Shown piece after piece: positions 58,401-62,890 of a DNA stretch of 64,000 nucleotides; the stretch's first letter is position 1; each line of letters begins with the position of its first letter. The translations under genes were made by a program, and so were the position numbers. The notes under the pieces were generated by a model. That model worked only from the letters and a program-made list of their open reading frames with translations. It was not told the DNA's origin and made no database searches. Source of the stretch: Solen grandis (taxonomy: Eukaryota; Mollusca; Bivalvia; Adapedonta; Solenidae); NCBI GenBank assembly GCA_021229015.1, contig CM037788.1, forward strand, positions 39,332,024 through 39,396,023, written 5' to 3'.

Positions 58401-61400
58401 CATTATAATGGGGTTACTGGAACAGGTTTATAATGAAAGTTATTGGAACAGGCCTGTATAGCATTATAATGAAGTTATTGGAACAGGTCTGTATAGCATT
58501 ATAATGAGGTTATTGGAACAGGTCTGTATAGCATTATAATGAAGTTATTGGAACAGGTCTGTATAGCATTATAATGAAGTTATTGGAACAGGTCTGTATA
58601 GCATTATAATGATGTTATTGGAACAGGTCTGTATAGCATTATAATGAAGTTATTGGAACAGGTCTGTATAGCATTTAATGAAGTTATTGGAACAGGTCTG
58701 TATAGCATTATAATGAAGTTATTGGAACAGGCCTGTAAAGCATTATAATGAAGTTATTGGAACAGGTCTGTATAGCATTATAATGGGGTTACTGGAACAG
58801 GTCTGTATAGCATTATAATGAGGTAATTGGAACAGGTCTGTATAGCATTATAATGGGGTTATTGGAACAGGTCTGTATAGTATTATAATGAAGTTATTGG
58901 AACAGGTTTGTATAGCAGTATAATGAAGTTATTGGAACAGGTCTGTATAGCATTTTAATGAAGTTGTGTAGAATTATAACATAGCAATTCTGTATGGCAT
59001 TATAATGCGCTGCTCTTCATAGCATCATATTGGAACAGGTCTATATAGCATTGCGATGAAGTCATAAAGCATTATATTGTTGCTCCTCTGTACGGCATTA
59101 TACTGCTGCTGTTCTGTGTACTACAAACAGTAAGCAAAGCTAACTCACCACAATTATAACTTGGCTCATCACTGTTGTCTCCACAGTCATTAACCCCGTC
59201 ACAATACTCGTAGGATTGTATACAGGCTCCGTTTCTACACCGGAAGTGTCCACGTCCACATGGAGCTATTGTTGTGGACATAGGAGTGGTGGCTGTATTT
59301 GTAAAAAAAAATATACTCCTGTATGATGGAATGATTATTACAGCAGTGTTATATCTAGTTATGCCAGTGAGTTACTCACCACAACCAGTGGTTAAAGACA
59401 AGAGGGATAAGATGGTCCTGAATCGCTCACCTGAGAAATAATGCCTTCATTGCCTTTTATAACACACTCATAGTGAATACAAAATCTAATCAGAAGTACA
59501 GCAAAATAATCATAATTCCACACAAAAATTGTACCTGTGATCCGAATTTTGATGGTCATAGCTATAAAATCAGTGACCCCTAAGTGGGACAAATTTTGAC
59601 CCCAGAGTCATGATCTGAAAACCTGATTCAGGTCCACAAAGCCATGTTACATACAAAATAGCTAAACATATGATCTTGTAGCTTTCTGACAAGATCTATT
59701 AAAGACTCTCCAATAAAAGTCTATGTAACATATCAAGTGACCACTGAGGTGACCAATTTTGACCCTAGGACCATGGTGTGAACAAACTTGGTAAATGTAC
59801 ATACCAAATATCTTAACTCCAGACCTTTTAGTTTCTGACAAGAACATTTTTCTAGTTTTAACTATTTAAGTCTAAGTAAAATAAAGTGACCCCTGGGACG
59901 GGACCAATTTTGACCCCAGGGTCATAATGTGAACAACTTGGTAGAAGTCCATATGGCCATGTTGCACACCAAATATCTTAACGCAGGCAGGCCTTGTGGT
60001 TTAAGCAATAAGATTTTTCTTGTTTTCCCTATGTCAGTCTACGTATAATCTTGAGTGACCCCCTGGGGTGGGGCCAATTTTGACCCCAGGGCAATGATTT
60101 GAAACAAACTTGGTAGATGTGACTAGGCCATGTTACACACCAAATATCTAAACCCCAGGCATTGTGATTTCTTACAAGAAGATTTTTCCAGATTTTCCTA
60201 TTAAAAGTCATGTAAAATTAAGTGACACCTGGGGCAGAAATTTTGACCCCAGGGCCATGATTTGAACAAACTTGGTAGGCATGCACTAGGCCATTTTACA
60301 CATAAAATATCTTATCTCTAGGCCTAGTGCAATACTATTCTAACTGATTCATTATTTATATGTAATAAGCATAGTTTTGCCCAAAGCCATTTGTATAGTC
60401 TGGATCCACCTTCTATTATAATGCAAATTCCAACATAATGTGGTATGACATTTGACTTCAAATCTAATTTTTCACTAATGGTAAATTTTCATACAATTTT
60501 CATACTGTTTCTAAACATGGACCCATAACAGCATTAAAAAGGAGTTGAATAAAAAAATACAGCCTTATAATGGAGCTGCCATTAAGTAAATTTGTACCAA
60601 ATACTGGGATTATAAAGCAGCTGAAATGTATCAAAAGTTGGTACCCATAGTGTGATAAAGAGTTGCACTGTTTCTATAATGGAACCCAAACATAGTGTTG
60701 TTGTTGTATTGGGGTTTACCGTCGCTGCGATAGTATTTCAATCATATAGTGACGTCCAGCTAATTACAGGTGGAGGAAGACCCCGAGTACACAGAGGTAC
60801 CCGGGTAGAACCACCGACCTACCGCAAGCCAGCTGGAAGGCTTCCTCACAAACATAGTGTCATGTATGTCATGAACCACAAATCTGCATAATAATGAACT
60901 GCAATGTATCTCAACTTGAACCCGAAATTAGCAATATAAAGAGCTGAGCTGTTTCTAAACATGAGCATGCCCAATGTGTTGCATATTAAATAGCTGAACT
61001 GTATCTTGTATCTGTAACTTAAGCCCTAAATAGCTGAATTGTACGTATCTAAAAATGAACTCAAAAATTAATGCAAAATAATAAAGAATTTTACTGTATT
61101 TAAACTTGAGCCCCCATTCTAACATCATAAAACAAGAGCTCCGCTGACAGCGGGGCAATATACGCCCGAAGGTATGTATTGTCAGGGAATATCCTAAGAC
61201 AAAAAGGATAAGCACAAACATGTATATATAAAGTATTATTTCAACAAGAAGGATTGGCAATGTTAATCTTCAAGGGCTTTATTATAACAGTGGCTACAAA
61301 TAGGTTTTTCATGTTTCTTATTATGTGAATAGTGCTTTAATCAAGAGTTACCTCATTACCAGCTAACCCAACATAGTTTATGGTCAGTGTAATATGCTTC

Positions 61401-62676
61401 TTTGGTTCCACATATACAGTCTTCAATGTTGGTGAATATGAGGTCAATTGTGGAGTTATTATCTGTGGTTGGACCTGTCATGATCTGTTTGAAGCGGACA
61501 CAAACAAAAATACTAACTTAGCACCAGTTAAGATATTTGACCTTAAATTGTGACCTTGACCTTAAACCTAGCCATCTGAAAGCTATGTTCTGCACATCCT
61601 CTCACTCTGGGTGATACTTCTGCCAAATAGTTTCCATTTACATCCAGCGGGTCAAAAGATACAGAGCGGACACAAATATACTTACTTTGCTCCAGTTAAG
61701 ATATTTGACCTTGAATTGTGACCTTGACCTTGAACCTAGCCATCTGAAACCTATGTTCTGCACATCCTCTTACTGTGGGTGATACTTCTGCCAAATAGTT
61801 TCCATTTACATCCAGCAGGTCAAAAGATACAGAGCGGACACAAAAATACTAATTTGCACCAGTTAAGATATTTGACCTTGAATTGTGACCTTGACCTTGA
61901 ACCTAGCCATCTGAAACCTATGTTCTGCACATCCTCTTACTGTGGGTGATACTTCTGCCAAATAGTTTCCATTTACATCCAGCGGGTCAAAAGATACAGA
62001 GCGGACACAAATATACTTACTTTGCTCCAGTTAAGATATTTGACCTTGAATTGTGACCTTGACCTTGAACCTAGCCATCTGAAACCTATGTTCTGCACAT
62101 CCTCTCACTCTGGGTGATACTTCTGCCAAATAGTTTTCATTTATATTAAGTGGTTCAAAAGATACAGAGCGGACACGAAATTGCTAACGGACGGACGGAC
62201 AGACGGACGGACAGACGGACGGACGGACAGACGGACGGACGGACAGACGGACGGACGACCAGCGGCATAACATAATACAGCCCTTCGGGCGTATAAAAAT
62301 GAATTGCATCTAAACTTGAACACCAAATGTAGCATAATAAACAGCTGAACTGTACCTAAACTTTGACCCCAAATACAGCATGATTATGGCACTGCTCTGT
62401 GCAAAGGACAGTACTTACTTGTGACATTAGGACACATTTTCTCATCAGTATTGTCCCCGCAGTCATCCTCCCCATCGCACCACCACGACCTGTACACGCA
62501 ATGCCCGTTTTGACATTTTGATTTCCACGACGGACAAACCTGCGTGTGGTTACCTGTGCAGTTGCTCTCATCGGCTCCATCAAAACAATGATTAGAACTG
62601 TCACATACATACTGCTGCAAGACACAGTGAGGAATACCTCTGGGGCAGGTGAACTCATCTTCTTCACAAACCGTGG
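33789..62676 (-). CDS. SORL1: SORL1 C-terminal half (LDLa, FN3, stalk), multi-exon, both ends incomplete
   Basis: Nineteen exons on the minus strand give about 934 aa: seven LDLR class A modules (two in the 62.6-kb exon, then 59.2, 54.8, 53.7, 52.1 and 48.8 kb), six fibronectin III domains and the beginning of a Pro/Thr/Asn-rich stalk that ends in the gap. LDLa modules bind Ca2+ and ligands; the FN3 set mediates receptor self-association in the family. The domain order LDLa then six FN3 then stalk is that of SORL1 (human: eleven LDLa, six FN3, TM, short tail). All joins are phase-compatible except 59.2 to 54.8 kb. Transmembrane and cytoplasmic exons are missing (in or beyond the gap); further LDLa, EGF and the final propeller exon should lie beyond 64000. 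Confidence 0.92.
34100..34307 (-). CDS. SORL1: SORL1 FN3 domain 6, second exon
   Basis: Acceptor atattttag, donor g|gtaagt; 208 nt, phase 0 in, phase 1 out. Encodes [38 protein letters not shown] and [12 protein letters not shown]; compare RGYEIHMFD and LKMGHNYTFTVQ in vertebrate SORL1, which is the last FN3 before the membrane. Confidence 0.9.
34780..34855 (-). repeat. tRNA-like SINE head
   Basis: Read on the minus strand, GAGTGGATAGAGCATCTGTC and CCTTAGTTCGATCTGA resemble A and B boxes in a tRNA-sized stretch. Not a tRNA gene: it cannot be folded into a full acceptor stem from what I see. Confidence 0.5.
35133..35245 (-). CDS. SORL1: SORL1 FN3 domain 6, first exon
   Basis: Acceptor tattggcag, donor acg|gttagt; 113 nt, phase 1 in, phase 0 out. 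Encodes [18 protein letters not shown] and [19 protein letters not shown], with the FN3 Trp; corresponds to SAPDALKIITENDHVLLFW. A two-exon FN3 domain is recurrent throughout this half. Confidence 0.9.
36170..36305 (-). repeat. SINE family C copy
   Basis: GGGTTGGACCAGTACTTAGT, GTTATGAAAAACTC and GGATGGAACCCACAACC, family C order. Confidence 0.7.
36310..36700 (-). repeat. SINE family B copy interrupted by a MITE
   Basis: Left part GGGTTAAATGCCCCACTGAC and right part GCCACACTGCAGTATCACGT, ACATTATCCTGACACCAGGG are contiguous in the copy at 40400-40690, but here the TTAA MITE (36347-36584) separates them. Confidence 0.7.
36347..36584 (+). mobile_element. TTAA MITE with central hairpin (copy 5), nested in a SINE
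   Basis: 238 bp, TTAA at both ends, same TIRs. The palindrome is slightly worn (AACTCACAGG, TTTATACTG). Inserted within a family B SINE. Confidence 0.88.
36723..36909 (-). CDS. SORL1: SORL1 FN3 domain 5, second exon
   Basis: Acceptor ctgtttccag, donor g|gtacgt; 187 nt, phase 0 in, phase 1 out. Encodes [19 protein letters not shown] and [19 protein letters not shown], with the FN3 L-x-P-G-x-x-Y-x-F motif. A short transposon end lies 18 bp upstream of the acceptor, inside the likely branch-point region. Confidence 0.9.
36928..37213 (+). mobile_element. Second TTAA-type MITE family copy
   Basis: Starts TTAACCCTTCACATCATGAA and ends TCTATATATGAGGCAAAGG. ACATCATGAATATTTATGTA is tandemly duplicated near the start. 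Lies 18 bp upstream (minus-strand sense) of the acceptor of the exon 36723-36909. Confidence 0.65.
37303..37350. repeat. (AT)n microsatellite
   Basis: 48 bp of uninterrupted AT dinucleotides in an intron between FN3 domain 5 exons. Confidence 0.95.
37470..37570 (-). CDS. SORL1: SORL1 FN3 domain 5, first exon
   Basis: Acceptor aataattcag, donor act|gtaagt; 101 nt, phase 1 in, phase 0 out. Encodes (D)[18 protein letters not shown] and [15 protein letters not shown], with the conserved FN3 Trp. An (AT)n microsatellite sits in the downstream intron. Confidence 0.88.
37894..38095 (-). CDS. SORL1: SORL1 FN3 domain 4, second exon
   Basis: Acceptor ccttctag, donor g|gtatgc; 202 nt, phase 0 in, phase 1 out. 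Encodes [37 protein letters not shown] and [10 protein letters not shown]. The strand order Y-x-V-x-Y and L-x-x-C-x-x-Y-x-F-x-V are FN3 C and F strands. Confidence 0.9.
38437..38672 (+). mobile_element. TTAA MITE with central hairpin (copy 6)
   Basis: 236 bp with TTAA at both ends; palindrome intact except the shared arm mismatch, but the right TIR has lost six bases (ATGAGGGTTAA). Confidence 0.88.
38746..38846 (-). CDS. SORL1: SORL1 FN3 domain 4, first exon
   Basis: Acceptor tttttcag, donor gag|gtgagc; 101 nt, phase 1 in, phase 0 out. Encodes (G)[17 protein letters not shown] and [16 protein letters not shown], with the FN3 V-x-W-x-P-P motif. Confidence 0.9.
39896..39997 (-). CDS. SORL1: SORL1 FN3 domain 3, last exon
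   Basis: Acceptor gttatttcag, donor g|gtgagt; 102 nt, phase 1 at both ends. Encodes (V)[19 protein letters not shown] and [13 protein letters not shown], the FN3 L-x-P-G-x-x-Y-x-F-x-V-x-A motif. Confidence 0.9.
40369..40406. repeat. (GT)n microsatellite
   Basis: 38 bp of uninterrupted GT, preceded by a T-rich tract. Confidence 0.95.
40407..40690 (-). repeat. SINE family B copy
   Basis: TAATGTCCCACTGACAGTTT, ATTTGGAGATGATGTCTACT, CACATTATCCTGACACCGAG, CAGTCCTGGAACTACC and CAGGGATCAAACCCACGACC, the reverse complement of the family order with a good B box. Confidence 0.75.
40800..40960 (-). repeat. SINE family A copy
   Basis: ATCTAGCTAATTACAGAAAG, ACTGCAAGCCAGCTGGAGGG are the reverse complement of the family A tail and core. 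Confidence 0.65.
41013..41960 (-). mobile_element. Hairpin-ended element, same family as 4581-5412
   Basis: On the minus strand it starts AGCTCACCTGAGCTCAGGGT within a T-tract and ends CTCTCAGGTGAGCTATTA, hairpin AGGGCCAtctTGGTCCT, CTTG, T-tract. Internal units of about 165 bp (five) share GAAATCTGGCATTTTTTATA, GGGGCATAACTCCTGACC and GAAGATGCTAGAGTG. Confidence 0.75.
42134..42253 (-). mobile_element. Short (120-bp) element with the same termini
   Basis: Between A-runs; minus strand begins AGCTTGTCTGTTTAAA and ends TTTAACAGACGAGTGTGTGG TGCTCTTG, with GTCTGTT/AACAGAC as subterminal inverted repeats. Fits the AGCT...CTCTTG signature but without a core array, so possibly a minimal derivative. 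Confidence 0.5.
42316..42559 (-). CDS. SORL1: SORL1 FN3 domain 2 end plus FN3 domain 3 start
   Basis: Acceptor atgatacag, donor g|gtaagt; 244 nt, phase 0 in, phase 1 out. Encodes [18 protein letters not shown] (end of FN3-2), [20 protein letters not shown] and [13 protein letters not shown] (start of FN3-3). The reading corresponds to VRVAAVTSRGIGNWS and the following domain in vertebrate SORL1. Confidence 0.92.
42890..43735. repeat. 51-bp minisatellite
   Basis: About 15 copies of a 51-bp unit with TGATCATTCATTCAAAGTTC, TAATCAAACTGGGCCCGTG and TATGCTTGTTTC, more diverged at both edges. It lies in the intron between two FN3-2 exons. Because 51 is a multiple of three it keeps an open frame, which is not a gene. 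Confidence 0.92.
43740..43890 (+). repeat. SINE family C copy
   Basis: TTGGAAGTTCAATCCCCACT is B-box-like; AAATACTGGTCCTACCCAAG and AACTGTCATTGGATCAGTAT are the family C end. Confidence 0.6.
43926..44060 (-). CDS. SORL1: SORL1 FN3 domain 2, middle exon
   Basis: Acceptor tgcctgtag, donor gtg|gtatgt; 135 nt, 45 codons, phase 0 at both ends. Encodes [20 protein letters not shown] and [10 protein letters not shown], the latter the FN3 F-strand motif, continuing in frame into VSAF of the next exon. Confidence 0.88.
44990..45640. repeat. ~150-200 bp tandem repeat with short hairpin end
   Basis: Four copies of GTTATGGTTCTTGGTCACTG and ATATGAAGTTCCATCTTGAT plus ACAAAGGGCAATAACTCC; the right end has CCCCCTTACAA...TTGTGCGGGGG, a potential hairpin. 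Lies just outside the FN3-2 first exon. Confidence 0.65.
45738..45847 (-). CDS. SORL1: SORL1 FN3 domain 2, first exon
   Basis: Acceptor taattccag, donor cgg|gtaggt; 110 nt, phase 1 in, phase 0 out. Encodes (I)[18 protein letters not shown] and [19 protein letters not shown]-x-W-x-x-P and the Y strand are FN3 features. Compare LPDAPRNLQLSLPREAEG in vertebrate SORL1. Confidence 0.9.
46398..46627 (-). mobile_element. TTAA MITE with central hairpin (copy 7)
   Basis: 230 bp, reverse orientation, TTAA at both ends. The TIR next to the hairpin is shortened (CTTTTCATGAGGGAAAGGGT). Confidence 0.88.
46980..47150 (-). repeat. tRNA-derived SINE, family D
   Basis: Minus strand: GGATAGCATAGTGGCAATGT (A-box-like) and CAACCCGGGTTCGATTCCTG (consensus B box), followed by GTGGTTGCCCATCCAGACAC. 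Only one copy seen here. Confidence 0.65.
47300..47496 (-). CDS. SORL1: SORL1 FN3 domain 1, second exon
   Basis: Acceptor ctgatatcag, donor a|gtaagt; 197 nt, phase 2 in, phase 1 out. Encodes [37 protein letters not shown] and VVTLKTLDG. The end corresponds to FVTLRTPEG in vertebrate SORL1. The first of two nearby AGs was chosen because only it keeps the phase. Confidence 0.9.
47740..47885. repeat. Dispersed repeat fragment
   Basis: ATGACATCAAAGGAAATTTA, CCGACAGACAGACAGATGG and GTGATCCCTTTGAGTCACC match, in reverse, 29810-29930 and 20190-20260. Confidence 0.55.
48033..48144 (-). CDS. SORL1: SORL1 FN3 domain 1, first exon
   Basis: Acceptor gtgtttacag, donor at|gtaagt; 112 nt, phase 1 in, phase 2 out. 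Encodes (D)[19 protein letters not shown] and [17 protein letters not shown]. It links the last LDLa module to the first FN3 and carries the FN3 Trp. Confidence 0.85.
48747..48887 (-). CDS. SORL1: SORL1 LDLa module (last before FN3)
   Basis: Acceptor gtaaccag, donor g|gtaagt; 141 nt, phase 1 at both ends. Encodes [20 protein letters not shown] and [18 protein letters not shown]: six cysteines and the Ca2+-site D-G-x-x-D-C-x-x-x-S-D-E. Confidence 0.92.
49010..49670. other. Intron with dispersed tandem core fragment
   Basis: Two partly similar units (about 49220 and 49362) share CAAGGCCCGTAATTTTTGTC, ACTCATGGTGGTAGACTCA and ATCAATATCTGCAAG. The remainder up to the mariner element is unrecognised. 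Confidence 0.5.
49678..51469 (+). mobile_element. Tc1/mariner-superfamily DNA transposon (mariner, DD34D), degenerate
   Basis: A 1792-bp element flanked by TA on both sides. Terminal inverted repeats of about 30 bp read CGAGGTGTGTTCGTAAAGTT at the left and the inverse (two mismatches over 30) at the right. It lies in an LDLa-LDLa intron of SORL1, on the opposite strand to the gene, and contains a broken transposase. TA target duplication, TIRs and the catalytic spacing are those of the mariner family. Confidence 0.93.
50001..51244 (+). pseudogene. Mariner transposase, inactivated
   Basis: The first block (50001-50498) has a helix-turn-helix-like N-terminus, SGRPSRR, and the first catalytic Asp in TMDETW. 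It ends at an in-frame TAA (50496-50498), after which [18 protein letters not shown] and [13 protein letters not shown] continue in the same frame, so the stop replaces a sense codon. The chain is then interrupted at 50682-50891 by a gt...acag segment (intron or insertion) before [17 protein letters not shown] (second Asp) and [10 protein letters not shown] (third Asp, 34 residues between). A one-base deletion after GKRFAD (about 51110) shifts the tail, which otherwise reads to FEKL and TGA. At least two lesions: not functional as written. Confidence 0.88.
51472..52030. other. Intron, no recognised feature
   Basis: Between the mariner element and the next LDLa exon; no repeat unit or exon-like sequence identified. 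Confidence 0.5.
52038..52172 (-). CDS. SORL1: SORL1 LDLa module
   Basis: Acceptor cttacctag, donor c|gtaggt; 135 nt, phase 1 at both ends. Encodes [20 protein letters not shown] and [17 protein letters not shown], with six cysteines. The usual CDG is CND here, so the calcium loop is slightly divergent. The upstream of two AGs was chosen to keep phase. Confidence 0.9.
52289..52493 (+). mobile_element. Second TTAA-type MITE family copy, best preserved
   Basis: ACCCTGTACCTCATGAATAT at the left and TATATGACGTAAAGGGTTAA at the right form imperfect TIRs; TTCATG direct and inverted motifs and TAGGTTTGCTCTGTTTG inside match 26723-26920. Confidence 0.7.
53000..53290. repeat. ~97-bp tandem repeat, three copies
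   Basis: Units share TTTTTCAAGACGGACAACAA, ATGGGCTTTTCAAGACC and TATAATGCAAAATGTGATTT. Confidence 0.85.
53608..53751 (-). CDS. SORL1: SORL1 LDLa module
   Basis: Acceptor atttcccag, donor g|gtaccg; 144 nt, phase 1 at both ends. A short Pro/Thr linker (PTTPGP) precedes [19 protein letters not shown] and [18 protein letters not shown]. The F-x-C and CDG-x-x-DC motifs are intact. Confidence 0.92.
53810..54095. repeat. 22-bp class minisatellite
   Basis: Repeated AGGCTGAACAATAAGCTCAT (22-bp period, about five tight copies at 53990-54080) with looser AGGCAGAACAATAAGATCAT variants upstream. Confidence 0.85.
54440..54720 (-). repeat. SINE family B copy
   Basis: CAACAGTATTTCAGTCATTT, CTGCCACACTGCAGTATAAC, CATTATCCTGACATCGGGCC and AACCAGTCCTGGAGCTACAC, family B reverse complement. 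It ends about 40 bp from the LDLa exon 54763-54887. Confidence 0.75.
54763..54887 (-). CDS. SORL1: SORL1 LDLa module, with incoming phase unmatched
   Basis: Acceptor cttttgcag, donor c|gtaagt; 125 nt, phase 2 in and phase 1 out. Encodes [19 protein letters not shown] and [17 protein letters not shown]. The other LDLa exons here are phase 1-1; the phase-2 entry does not match the phase-1 exit of the next recognisable upstream exon at 59149-59292. No alternative AG nearby gives phase 1. Confidence 0.88.
54905..59050. repeat. 35-bp satellite array (~118 copies)
   Basis: Unit AAGTTATTGGAACAGGCCTG + TATAGCATTATAATG, period 35 bp, about 4.1 kb. Main variants are GGCCTG/GGTCTG/AAGTCTG, AAGTTATT/AAGTAATT/AAGATATT and AAG/AGG/GGG, and they cluster in local runs (AAGATATT at 56580-57240), implying higher-order duplication. 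A few copies have 1-4 bp indels; the edges (58960-59050) are degenerate. It occupies almost the whole intron between two LDLa exons. Confidence 0.97.
59149..59292 (-). CDS. SORL1: SORL1 LDLa module
   Basis: Acceptor caaatacag, donor g|gtgagt; 144 nt, phase 1 at both ends. A Thr-rich linker ([10 protein letters not shown]) precedes [19 protein letters not shown] and [18 protein letters not shown], a canonical LDLa with the acidic calcium cluster. Confidence 0.93.
59399..60330 (-). mobile_element. Hairpin-ended element, ~165-bp cores, other end unclear
   Basis: Minus-strand end GGTGAGCGATTCAGGACC...CCCTCTTG as in the other elements. Internal units (about four) share CCAATTTTGACCCCAGGGTC, AACAAACTTGGTAG, ACACCAAATATCTTAA. 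No clean AGCT terminus was found. Confidence 0.55.
60690..60860 (-). repeat. SINE family A copy
   Basis: GTGACGTCCAGCTAATTACA, GGAGGAAGACCCCGAGTACA, AAGCCAGCTGGAAGGCTTCC: reverse complement of family A tail and core. Confidence 0.75.
61133..62294 (-). mobile_element. Hairpin-ended element with ~168-bp cores and GGAC microsatellite
   Basis: Between A-runs. Minus strand starts TATACGCCCGAAGGGCTGTA and ends ACCTTCGGGCGTATATTGCC, hairpin CCGCTGtCAGCGG, AGCTCTTG. ATACGCCCGAAGG and its inverse are subterminal repeats. Four cores share TTGACCTTGAATTGTGACCT and CATCTGAAACCTATGTTCTG; an ACGGACGGAC microsatellite lies at 62186-62257. Confidence 0.78.
62419..62676 (-). CDS. SORL1: SORL1 exon with two LDLa modules
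   Basis: Acceptor cattttcag, donor a|gtaagt; 258 nt, phase 1 at both ends. First module: [20 protein letters not shown] and [16 protein letters not shown] (the usual DC is HC). Second: [19 protein letters not shown] and [16 protein letters not shown], fully canonical, with Trp-Trp before CDG. Splices in frame to 59149-59292. More LDLa modules are expected beyond the window. Confidence 0.92.
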
Positions 62677-62890
62677 CTGAAAATGTGACAGTGAAAAAAA
62701 GATGTGATAAGTTTGCCTCATGTTTGCTGTAGATGTAGATAAATTAACAACATGGAAGAAATTTCTTTTGTAAGATCAGGGAGGATGGTTGCCTGTTTTC
62801 AATATGTAAAGAAACATTCAAACTAAATCATTGGATTATTCAATCACCACACTGGAATATCATGTGACCAATAGTCCTGGTTTACATAAA

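Noticed and set aside
54905..59050. CRISPR-like array or centromeric satellite
   Set aside because: There are no unique spacers (the 35-bp units are contiguous) and the host is an animal; intronic position and limited length give no support for a centromere.
60652..60891. 79-aa plus-strand open frame
   Set aside because: It lies over a family A SINE; the peptide is the translated SINE.
5711..62676. Two separate genes, or trans-splicing of two transcripts
   Set aside because: The halves are complementary without overlap and meet at an unsized scaffold gap, so one misoriented contig explains the data with fewer assumptions; kept only as an alternative.
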